Shown here: positions 5,311 through 11,581 of the stretch, piece by piece | Layout of the letters: every line of letters starts with the position of its first letter | How positions within the stretch are numbered: the stretch's first letter is position 1 | Position numbers and translations under genes: made by a program | DNA from: JBAROU01 sp049642385 | Lineage (GTDB): Bacteria > Chloroflexota > Dehalococcoidia > DSTF01 > RBG-16-68-14 | DNA: 11,581 nt | Assembly (NCBI GenBank): GCA_049642385.1 | Contig: JBAROU010000237.1 | Location: forward strand, 1 to 11,581 | Reading direction: 5' to 3' | The notes under the pieces: model-generated | Databases searched by the model: none | Seen by the model: only the letters and a program-made list of their open reading frames with translations | What the model was told of the DNA's origin: nothing

Positions 5311-6339
5311 TTACGGCCCTTCGTACATGAGCTCTGCGTCTGGCGGATCGCCTTGCCTTAGGTACGACGCGTAACGCTCGTCGCCCACCAGATACGTCAT
5401 CAGGAACGCCGTCGCGTAGCGATTCACGAGCTCGTGCACGCGCTTGCGGCTGATGGCCGACGAGCATTCGGCCTCAAAGCAGATATCGTGGAACGCACTA
5501 TGGATTGCCTCCGGCATATAGACGAAGTAATGCGGCACGTCGTCCGGATACATCTCGTACAGCCGTCGCAGGCCATCGGGATCGATGAGAACGTCCTTGC
5601 CTGCTCCCATGAGCATGACCGGAATGCCGGTGCGCAGCGCTTCGACCAACAGCTCGTCGGCCGAGCCGGGCGCCTGTACAATGGCGGCATCGAAGCGACC
5701 TTCCGCTGCGGCGCGGCCGGCCGTCCAGCCGCCGAACGAGTAGCCGACGACTCCTGCCCGCTCGGGGTCGATCGCGCCGGCCAGCGGCTCGCCGCCGTCG
5801 TCGCGCAGCGCAAGCAGCTCGTCGAGCACGAACGTCACGTCGTCGACGCGGTTGCGGGCGGAGTCGGCCGTGCTGGCGGCGCTGCACTGCTCGCCGCAGT
5901 CGTCGGACGTGGTGCCGGCGTGCGGCGGCGCTGCGACAACGAAGCCCCACGAAGCGATCTGTTCCGTCAGGTACATGGCGCCCCGAGGATGGCCACCGTT
6001 GCCGTGCGAGTAGAGCACGACCGGAAACGGAGCACCCTCCGACGCGGGTTGGGCATCAGGCACAACGTTGCTCGCGCTACCTTTGGCCGGATACCAGACG
6101 ACCGTCTTTAGCTCGCGCGGCTCGCCGGTGGTACTGGAGGGACGCGTGAAGGTGATCTCGGTCACGCCGACGGCGTAAGGGCCGCGTGAGCCTGGATCGC
6201 GAACGGCATCGCTGGCGGGTAACGTCGCGGTGCCGCCGACCCGAGAAGTCTGCTTGCTGTTCTCACATCCAGCCGAGATTGCGGCGCCCACGAAGAACAG
6301 CAAGAGCGCACATGCAGTCAGACGAACGCGAAACGCCAT
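5311..6339 (-). CDS. Alpha/beta-hydrolase lipoprotein (PAF-acetylhydrolase/dienelactone-hydrolase-like)
   Basis: This 342-residue protein begins with a lipoprotein signal peptide (hydrophobic 8-22, lipobox ISAGC ending at Cys25), so it is probably membrane-anchored outside the cytoplasm. The hydrolase domain follows from about residue 53. It has a YSHGNGG oxyanion region (110-116), nucleophile elbow GYSFGG with Ser201, a likely acid Asp249 in GAGKDVLID, and a likely base His280 or His284 in EAIHSAFHDIC. Cys148 and 152, and Cys287 and 292, may form disulfides, as expected for an exported protein. It should hydrolyse an ester or similar bond; the substrate is unknown. The N-terminal strand 'GVTEITFTRPS...LKTVVWYPA' resembles the platelet-activating-factor acetylhydrolase-like group. 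Its ATG lies 6 bases after the mutL stop with only a weak ribosome-binding site, so translation is probably coupled to mutL. Confidence 0.88.
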   Translation of the reverse strand: MAFRVRLTACALLLFFVGAAISAGCENSKQTSRVGGTATLPASDAVRDPGSRGPYAVGVTEITFTRPSSTTGEPRELKTVVWYPAKGSASNVVPDAQPASEGAPFPVVLYSHGNGGHPRGAMYLTEQIASWGFVVAAPPHAGTTSDDCGEQCSAASTADSARNRVDDVTFVLDELLALRDDGGEPLAGAIDPERAGVVGYSFGGWTAGRAAAEGRFDAAIVQAPGSADELLVEALRTGIPVMLMGAGKDVLIDPDGLRRLYEMYPDDVPHYFVYMPEAIHSAFHDICFEAECSSAISRKRVHELVNRYATAFLMTYLVGDERYASYLRQGDPPDAELMYEGP

Positions 6340-6345
6340 GCAGCT

Positions 6346-8142
6346 TTACCGTCGCCGGAACTGTCGAGCGAGTGTGTCCGCGCTCAGGTGGATCATCGTT
6401 GGGCGGCCGTGCGGGCATGTGCGCGGGTGCTCGGTCGATTCCAGCAGGAGCAGCAGTTCACGCTGCTCGTCATCGCTCATCGTGTCCCCCGCGCGCACAG
6501 CCCCGTGACAGGCGAGCGACGCCGCGACACGATGCGCCCGCTCTTCGGTTGGCCCGTCTTCTCGACCGAGCAGGTCGAGCAACTCACCGACAGCGCGCGT
6601 GACGTCCTTCCCCGTCAGCGACGGCGGCACCGAACGCACAAGCAGCGTACCCTCGCCAAACGGCTCGATCGCCAGCCCGGAGGCCTCGAGCTCCTCGCCA
6701 AAGCTCTCGAGCAGCGCTCGCTGCCGTGCGGTCAGCTCGAGGGTCGCCGGCTGTAGCAACGGCTGCACCTCGTGCACGCCGTTGCGTTGTTTCGCCAGGA
6801 AGCGCTCGTAGAGCACGCGCTCGTGGGCGGCGTGCTGGTCGAGCAGGTACATCCCCTCCGGCCCCTCGGCGATGACGTACGTGCTGCTCACCTGCCCCAC
6901 CGGGCGCAACAGCGGCACCGCCCCATCCGCCCTGTCGGATGGCGGCGCTGGCGCAGCCACACCGGGCGCACCGCCAGCAACGTGCGGGTCGCGAAGCGGG
7001 GCCGGCGGCATGGGCAGCGGCAGCGCCTCCCCCTGCTCCCGCCAGACCATCGTCTCTTCACCTGACGAAGCGGGACGCGAACCTGCCTCGAAGATCGAGC
7101 TTCCAACGTCGAACGCTGGCACCGGTGCACGCGCGGAGATCGTGCGCCGCACTGAGCGCTGGACCGCCGCGAAGACGGCGCGTTCGTCGCGGAAGCGCAC
7201 CTCCGCCTTCGTTGGATGGACGTTGACGTCGACCTCGTCCGGCGGCAGGCGAATCCCTATGATCGCGACGGGGAAGCGTCCGACGGGCAACATGCCCTGG
7301 CATGCCTCAGTAATGGCGAAGTTGAGCGCACGATGCCGGATCCAGCGTCGGTTGGCGAAGAGCGACAGGTACGTGCGGTTTGCGCGCGAGACCGCGGGCG
7401 AACCGATGAGTCCAGCGACCTGGATCGGAGCCGTATCGTCGCACTCCAGCGGCAGCAGCTCGGCCGCCAGCTCGACGCCGTAGACGGCAGCCGCGGCGTC
7501 GCGTAGGTCGCCGTTGCCCGGCGTCTGAAGCACCGTGCGGCCATCGGCGCGCAGCGTGAAGCGCACATCCGGATAAGCCAGCGCGTACTGCGTAACGACC
7601 GTCGCGATCTGGCCGCTCTCGGCCGCAGGCGATCGGAGGAACTTACGCCGGGCGGGCTGGCGGTGGAACAAATTCTCGACGCTCACCGACGTGCCCGGTG
7701 GCGCGCCAGCGCTGCCCTGGTGCGCCACCTCGCCGTCGCGCAGGACGACGCGCCCTGCGACGAGCGCTCCCGTCGGCCGCGAGACGAGTTGGGCGTCCGC
7801 AGCGGCGGCGATGCTGGGCAGCGCTTCGCCGCGGAAGCCCAGCGTAGCTATGCGCCACAGCTCCTCCTCCGAACGCAGCTTGCTCGTCGCGTGACGCTCG
7901 AAGGCGAGGCGCAGCTCCTCGGGCGCGATGCCATCACCATCATCGACGACGCGCAGCAGGGCGATGCCGCCCTGGCGCGTCTCGATGGTGATCTGGCGCG
8001 CGTGGGCGTCGAGGGAATTCTCGATCAGCTCTTTGACGACGGAAGCGGGCCGCTCGATGACCTCGCCGGCGGCAATGCGAGCGGCTTCGTTAGGGCTGAG
8101 CACCCGGATGGGCACGGTGGGGAGCACACCTCCAAGGCGCAT
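6346..8142 (-). CDS. mutL: DNA mismatch repair protein MutL (endonuclease type)
   Basis: This 598-residue MutL couples mismatch recognition by MutS to strand removal. The N-terminal GHKL ATPase has motif I around VVKELIENSLDA (35-46), DDGDGI (67-72), RHATSKL (83-89) and GFRGEAL (102-108). The transducer domain runs to about 335 and includes NVHPTKAEVRF (307-317). A disordered Pro/Ala-rich linker spans about 340-410, and the C-terminal dimerisation domain follows. This domain keeps the metal-dependent nicking motif DQHA-x2-E-x4-E (435-446), ACHGAVR (544-550) and CPHGRP (576-581), so the protein should itself nick DNA, as in bacteria without MutH. The ATG at 8142 lacks a clear ribosome-binding site. 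A GTG at 8115 begins 'PIRVLSP', the usual MutL N-terminus, and has GGAGG 13 bases upstream, so the true start may be there. mutS is not in the window. Confidence 0.97.
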   Translation of the reverse strand: MRLGGVLPTVPIRVLSPNEAARIAAGEVIERPASVVKELIENSLDAHARQITIETRQGGIALLRVVDDGDGIAPEELRLAFERHATSKLRSEEELWRIATLGFRGEALPSIAAAADAQLVSRPTGALVAGRVVLRDGEVAHQGSAGAPPGTSVSVENLFHRQPARRKFLRSPAAESGQIATVVTQYALAYPDVRFTLRADGRTVLQTPGNGDLRDAAAAVYGVELAAELLPLECDDTAPIQVAGLIGSPAVSRANRTYLSLFANRRWIRHRALNFAITEACQGMLPVGRFPVAIIGIRLPPDEVDVNVHPTKAEVRFRDERAVFAAVQRSVRRTISARAPVPAFDVGSSIFEAGSRPASSGEETMVWREQGEALPLPMPPAPLRDPHVAGGAPGVAAPAPPSDRADGAVPLLRPVGQVSSTYVIAEGPEGMYLLDQHAAHERVLYERFLAKQRNGVHEVQPLLQPATLELTARQRALLESFGEELEASGLAIEPFGEGTLLVRSVPPSLTGKDVTRAVGELLDLLGREDGPTEERAHRVAASLACHGAVRAGDTMSDDEQRELLLLLESTEHPRTCPHGRPTMIHLSADTLARQFRRR

Positions 8143-8196
8143 TGTAGCATGGGCGATCTCATGACGAGGGCGTTCCCGGACTCGGCGTCGTCGTCG

Positions 8197-10035
8197 CTAG
8201 GCGCCAAGGGCGCCCTCCTTCGCGGACCGCAGCACCCGGTAGGCGAACTGAAGCATGTGCTCCTGGTGCTCGATGTTTTGTTCGATGGCGAACGAGCCGT
8301 GGCCCGCGTCGAACCAGACGACCTCGATCTCCTTACCCAGCTCTCGCATCTTCTTCTCGTAAGCGTGCATCTGTCGAGCCGGGCAGCGCGTATCGTTGCT
8401 GCCCTGGATCACCAGCAGCGGCGCGCGCACTCGATCCGCGTAAGTAATGGGTGAGCTACGGGCGTGCTGCTCCGGCAGCTCCTCCGGTGTGCCGCCAAAG
8501 AGCGCCACCTGGAAACGGCGCAGCGTTTCGGCTTGATCCTCATACATGAGCACCCAGTCGGCGATAGCAACCTGGGCTATGCCGCCCGCCCATAGGTCCG
8601 CGAGCTTGCCCAAACCAAGCAGGGTCAGATACCCACCGTACGACGCGCCGAAGAGGAAGATTTGGTGGTGCATCGCGACGCCGGTCTCCGTCAGCCAGGC
8701 CTGGGCAGCGGCCATGTCGTCGGTCTCCCAGTGGCCCAGATCGCCGCGAATGCAGTTCTCGAACTCGCGCCCGAACGTGACCGAACCACGATAGTTGATG
8801 CTCAGGAACGCGAAGCCGTGATCGACCCAGGACTGCGCCCTGGGATGAAAGTACTCCATCGCGACGGCCGAAGGGCCTCCGTGTGTATCGAGGATCGTTG
8901 GGAAGGGCCCGTCGCCGGGCGGCTGGGCAAGCCAAGCCTGGATGTGCGCACCTTCCGTCGACGGGAAGGAGATCGAGCGCCACGGCACGCCCGCTGGCGC
9001 ATCATCGCCCTGAAGCAGGACTCGCCGTTCAGCGCCGGTCTGTTCATCGAGCGCCACCACGCGCGCAGGGCGCGTGGAGTCACTCCGCAGGGCGTAGATC
9101 TCGCCATCGGGCGCAAAATGCACCCCCATCATCGTGCCCGGCAGGTGGTCGAGCCAGGTCAGATTCGCCTCATCGAGCGCATAGACTGCAAGCCGCTGCA
9201 CAGCCTCGTGCACCTGCATGAGGAGCAGCTTGCCGCCGTTTTCCGACCAGTCAACCGGCAGCACGTCTCCCGGCACGTCCTCGAAGTCGAGGTCAAGGCG
9301 CGCGCCGGAGCGTGGATTCCAGATGACCGGACGGCTCACGCCGCTGCGCGTCGTCGAACACAGCACGCGCTCATCGCCCGCGACGCGAGAGAAACGCGCT
9401 GGCGCCACGCTCGCGCCGTCGTCGTAGAGTTCGCCGACGCGCTCGCCAGTGACCGTGTCGATCGCTGCGAGGTCCATGTCCGTAGACTGACTACGTTCCG
9501 TCAGGGCAAGCATCGCGAGGGCGCCATCGTTGGAGAGCTGAACGCCGCGCATTAGCGGGCGCGTGTGATAGAGCAAACGCCGATCGCCGATTTCGCCACC
9601 CGCCCCGAGTTCGATGAGGTGCGTGTGGAAGCCCTCTCTTGTGGCCTCCGTGAACGCGAGGTGGCGACCGTCGCGGCTCATCGCGAGGCCACCGAGTGCA
9701 TACGGTGGCATGTCCGGGGTCACGTCTTCAGCTTCGCCGCCTTCGAAGGGGACGCGCACCACATGGCCGATCTCGTTGCCCTGCTCGTCGTTCAGGTAGT
9801 AGATGAAACGCCCGTCCGGGCTAAGCGATGCCATGATTTTGCCGGCCGGCGCGAACGTGAGCTGACGTAGGTCACCAGAAGGCACGTCCCAGGCGTAAAC
9901 CTGCTGGACGCCAGAGCGATTCGTGGTGGCGATGCCTCGCGATGCCGCGCGCGAGGCCACGGCAGCGCTGGCGATGCTCCACGCCCGGAAGCGTCGCTTC
10001 CAGGGCGCGTCCGGTGAGAGATCAGGCTGTTCCAT
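8197..10035 (-). CDS. S9 family serine peptidase (prolyl oligopeptidase / acylaminoacyl-peptidase type)
   Basis: This 612-residue protein lacks a clear signal peptide and is probably cytoplasmic. Residues about 40-340 form a seven-bladed-propeller-like region of WD40/TolB-type repeats (for example 'MASLSPDGRFIYYLND' at 68-83, 'LAMSRDGRHLAFTE' at 117-130), which filters short peptide substrates. The C-terminal alpha/beta-hydrolase domain (about 350-605) has DTHGGPS (383-389), NYRGS (414-418), the nucleophile motif GASYGGY with Ser465, Asp548 in QGSNDTR and His579 in DAGHGS: a complete triad. It should cleave short or N-acylated peptides. The frame is open to 10092, but that would place the inverted repeat 10060-10087 inside the gene. 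The ATG at 10035, preceded by a weak purine-rich site, fits better; 10050 is an alternative. A GGCGCC/GGCGCC hairpin (8200-8214) overlaps the stop. The gap to mutL is 54 bases. Confidence 0.93.
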   Translation of the reverse strand: MEQPDLSPDAPWKRRFRAWSIASAAVASRAASRGIATTNRSGVQQVYAWDVPSGDLRQLTFAPAGKIMASLSPDGRFIYYLNDEQGNEIGHVVRVPFEGGEAEDVTPDMPPYALGGLAMSRDGRHLAFTEATREGFHTHLIELGAGGEIGDRRLLYHTRPLMRGVQLSNDGALAMLALTERSQSTDMDLAAIDTVTGERVGELYDDGASVAPARFSRVAGDERVLCSTTRSGVSRPVIWNPRSGARLDLDFEDVPGDVLPVDWSENGGKLLLMQVHEAVQRLAVYALDEANLTWLDHLPGTMMGVHFAPDGEIYALRSDSTRPARVVALDEQTGAERRVLLQGDDAPAGVPWRSISFPSTEGAHIQAWLAQPPGDGPFPTILDTHGGPSAVAMEYFHPRAQSWVDHGFAFLSINYRGSVTFGREFENCIRGDLGHWETDDMAAAQAWLTETGVAMHHQIFLFGASYGGYLTLLGLGKLADLWAGGIAQVAIADWVLMYEDQAETLRRFQVALFGGTPEELPEQHARSSPITYADRVRAPLLVIQGSNDTRCPARQMHAYEKKMRELGKEIEVVWFDAGHGSFAIEQNIEHQEHMLQFAYRVLRSAKEGALGA

Positions 10036-10059
10036 TCCCGCCTCGCCCTTCATAGTTAA

Positions 10060-10087
10060 GGAGGGGCGCACGATCGTACGCCCCTCC
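10060..10087 (-). terminator. 28-bp near-perfect inverted repeat, probable thiolase terminator
   Basis: GGAGGGGCG (10060-10068) pairs with CGCCCCTCC (10079-10087), and the centre ACGATCGT is itself palindromic, leaving one mismatched pair over 28 bases. It begins 21 bases past the thiolase stop on the minus strand and is followed by TTAACT, a weak T-run. This looks like a terminator or RNA-end-stabilising hairpin between thiolase and peptidase, although a two-sided protein-binding site is also possible. Confidence 0.5.
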
Positions 10088-10108
10088 AGCAAACGCTTGC
10101 CGATGCGG

Positions 10109-11422
10109 TTACAGCGCTTCGACGATGGTCGAGATGCCCATGCCCGCGCCGATGCACTGCGTCGCGAGGCCGTACTTCTTGCCGGAGCGGCGCACCTCGC
10201 GGCTCACGGTCGCAACCAGCCGCGCACCCGTCGCGCCTAGCGGGTGGCCGATGGCGAGCGAACCGCCGTTCACGTTCACGCGGTCCATCGGGATGCCCAG
10301 CTCTTTGATACTGGGGATCACCTGCGCCGCGAACGCCTCGTTGAACTCGACGCGGTCGATCTTGTCCGCGCCGATGCCGGCGTGCTTGAGCGCCTTGTGC
10401 GTGGCAGGGATCGGACCCAGCCCCATCACCTGCGGCTTCACCCCCCCGACGCCAAAGCCGACGATGCGCGCCAGCGGCTCCAGGCCGAGCTCTAGTGCCC
10501 GCTTCTCGCTCATCAGCAGCGCGGCGGTGACGCCGTCGTTCGTCGGGCACGAGTTGCCCGCTGTGATGCGGACTTCCTGATTGCCATAGCTGACGATGCC
10601 GTTAACGGGCTTAAGCTGGCCGAGCGACTCGATGTTGGTGCCGGGCCGATAGCCTTCGTCCTGATTGAAGAGCATCATTTTGCCCGTTTGGTCCGCGAGC
10701 CACTTGCCCTCGTCGTCGAACATGGGGGTCTCGATCTCGAGCGGGATGATCTCCTCGCCGTAGATGCCCCGCTCGAACGCCTCACCGTACTTACGGTGGC
10801 TCTCCACGGCGAACTCGTCCATCTCTTCGCGCGTGAGGTTGTAGATTTCCACGACGTTCTGCGCCGTCTGCGTCATCGACGTGACCGGCGGCGCGTCGAG
10901 GATGTAGTCCGGGAACGGCACGGAGAAGTACTGGCCGTGGTCCGGCGCCATATTCCGCTGCTCGTCCGTCTGCTCCGTCCGGCGTTTGTTGAACTCGTTC
11001 ACGCGGTTGCGCTCGACGCGGTTGCCTCCACCGCCGCCCAGTGCCCGCCCCATGCGCTCGACACCGAGCGCGATGCCAACTTCGCTCGATCCCACCATGA
11101 TCGATTGCGCTACGCGATGCAGCGTCTCCATGCTCGAGCCGCACTGGCGGTTCGAGTCGAACGAGCAGACCTCGGACGGCAGGCCGGCCAGTCGGGCCGC
11201 GACGTTGGCGCCGATGCCCCCGGCGAACTCGGCCACGGGAACGACGTTACCCATGCCGACGTCTTCGATCGAGCTCGCCTTCACCTTGGGATTGCGTTCG
11301 AGCAACGCGCGCAGCACCTGGGCCGCTGTCTCATCGAGGCGCGTCGCCACCAGTTTGCCGCGTCCACCTCGCGCGAAGGCGGAGCGCACTCCATCGACGA
11401 TGACTACCTTGTTCAGTTCCAT
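10109..11422 (-). CDS. Thiolase family protein (acetyl-CoA C-acyltransferase)
   Basis: This 437-residue thiolase condenses or cleaves acyl-CoA and acetyl-CoA (beta-oxidation or its reverse). Visible marks are the start VVIVDGVRSAF (6-16), nucleophile Cys94 in NRQCGSS, NEAFA (361-365), GGSLAIGHPLGATGARL with His393, and the C-terminal Cys423 in TQCIGAGMGIS, so the catalytic residues are complete. It is about 45 residues longer than the usual 390; the excess appears to lie between Cys94 and NEAF, where a Gly run (129-133) and a basic, polar segment (135-157) stand. The usual TAGNSS is TAGNSC (288-292). The frame stays open to the right edge, but the ATG at 11422 has GGGAGGA about 6 bases upstream and starts the domain directly, so it is preferred. 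The exact acyl specificity cannot be told. An inverted repeat follows the gene. Confidence 0.93.
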   Translation of the reverse strand: MELNKVVIVDGVRSAFARGGRGKLVATRLDETAAQVLRALLERNPKVKASSIEDVGMGNVVPVAEFAGGIGANVAARLAGLPSEVCSFDSNRQCGSSMETLHRVAQSIMVGSSEVGIALGVERMGRALGGGGGNRVERNRVNEFNKRRTEQTDEQRNMAPDHGQYFSVPFPDYILDAPPVTSMTQTAQNVVEIYNLTREEMDEFAVESHRKYGEAFERGIYGEEIIPLEIETPMFDDEGKWLADQTGKMMLFNQDEGYRPGTNIESLGQLKPVNGIVSYGNQEVRITAGNSCPTNDGVTAALLMSEKRALELGLEPLARIVGFGVGGVKPQVMGLGPIPATHKALKHAGIGADKIDRVEFNEAFAAQVIPSIKELGIPMDRVNVNGGSLAIGHPLGATGARLVATVSREVRRSGKKYGLATQCIGAGMGISTIVEAL

Positions 11423-11528
11423 GTATTCCTCCCTAGCTATCCGCAGGCCCGGCAGAGCCGAGGCTATCGTAATCGTCTCACCCGCCGGCGTTCGACAGGC
11501 CTCGCTATGATACCCTACAATCGACAGG

Positions 11529-11581
11529 ATGGGTACTCCACAGCCTACCACCCCACCGCCGGGCGCCGTCCACCTCGACAT
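11529..11581 (+). CDS. Possible start of a divergent gene, cut by the window edge
   Basis: From the ATG at 11529 a plus-strand frame stays open for 17 codons to the edge, reading MGTPQPTTPPPGAVHLD. The turn from a Pro/Thr-rich start to 'GAVHLD' looks like a genuine N-terminus. A TATGAT box (11506-11511) would start transcription near 11518. No separate Shine-Dalgarno and no -35 are visible, so the transcript would be nearly leaderless. Divergent from the thiolase. Too short to identify; it may be chance. Confidence 0.3.
   Translation, partial: MGTPQPTTPPPGAVHLD

Noticed and set aside
8662..9555. Long plus-strand open frame of 297 codons opposite the peptidase gene
   Set aside because: It is the antisense shadow of a clearly conserved S9 peptidase in GC-rich DNA; no start site or domain-like sequence of its own. 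The same holds for the other long frames opposite mutL, the SDR and the MetE-like genes.
11145..11162. tRNA T-arm-like string GGTTCGAGTC
   Set aside because: It lies inside the thiolase catalytic-Cys region; there is no matching acceptor stem, anticodon arm or D-arm around it.

Overview
The window is high-GC bacterial chromosomal DNA carrying nine complete protein genes and possibly the first codons of a tenth at the right edge. The mix suggests a Chloroflexota-type organism, perhaps Dehalococcoidia-like: an endonuclease-type MutL, short 'core' MetE-like proteins instead of full-length MetE, and exported lipoproteins with Thr/Pro-rich linkers. This is inference from gene content only, with low to moderate confidence. 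I see no rRNA, tRNA, CRISPR array, transposase or phage structural gene.

Layout. Positions 1-1116 hold two minus-strand genes, a small helix-turn-helix protein (23-241) with a good promoter and a short-chain dehydrogenase (331-1116). A plus-strand CAP-domain lipoprotein (1285-2088) follows, flanked by two near-identical 36-bp direct repeats; a perfect 20-bp palindrome abuts the first. After about 460 bases of non-coding DNA comes a minus-strand membrane-anchored PepSY protein (2547-3020). It diverges from a plus-strand operon of two MetE-like methyltransferase-fold genes (3350-4324 and 4321-5298, ATGA overlap). Converging on these is a minus-strand series: thiolase (10109-11422), S9 prolyl-oligopeptidase-type peptidase (8197-10035), mutL (6346-8142) and an alpha/beta-hydrolase lipoprotein (5311-6339). 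A long inverted repeat separates the thiolase from the peptidase, so the thiolase may be its own unit. mutL and the hydrolase are separated by only 6 bases.

The most interesting part is the MetE-like operon. Its first protein has lost the zinc ligands and the homocysteine-binding acidic residues that its partner keeps, so the pair looks like a split methionine synthase with one degenerate and one catalytic half. Between a good sigma70-type promoter and the TTG start of the first gene lies a leader with five mutually complementary arms: one 7-base motif three times, alternating with its complement twice. The last arm includes part of the ribosome-binding site. This permits two exclusive foldings, one hiding and one exposing the start, and looks like an uncharacterised translational or attenuation switch.
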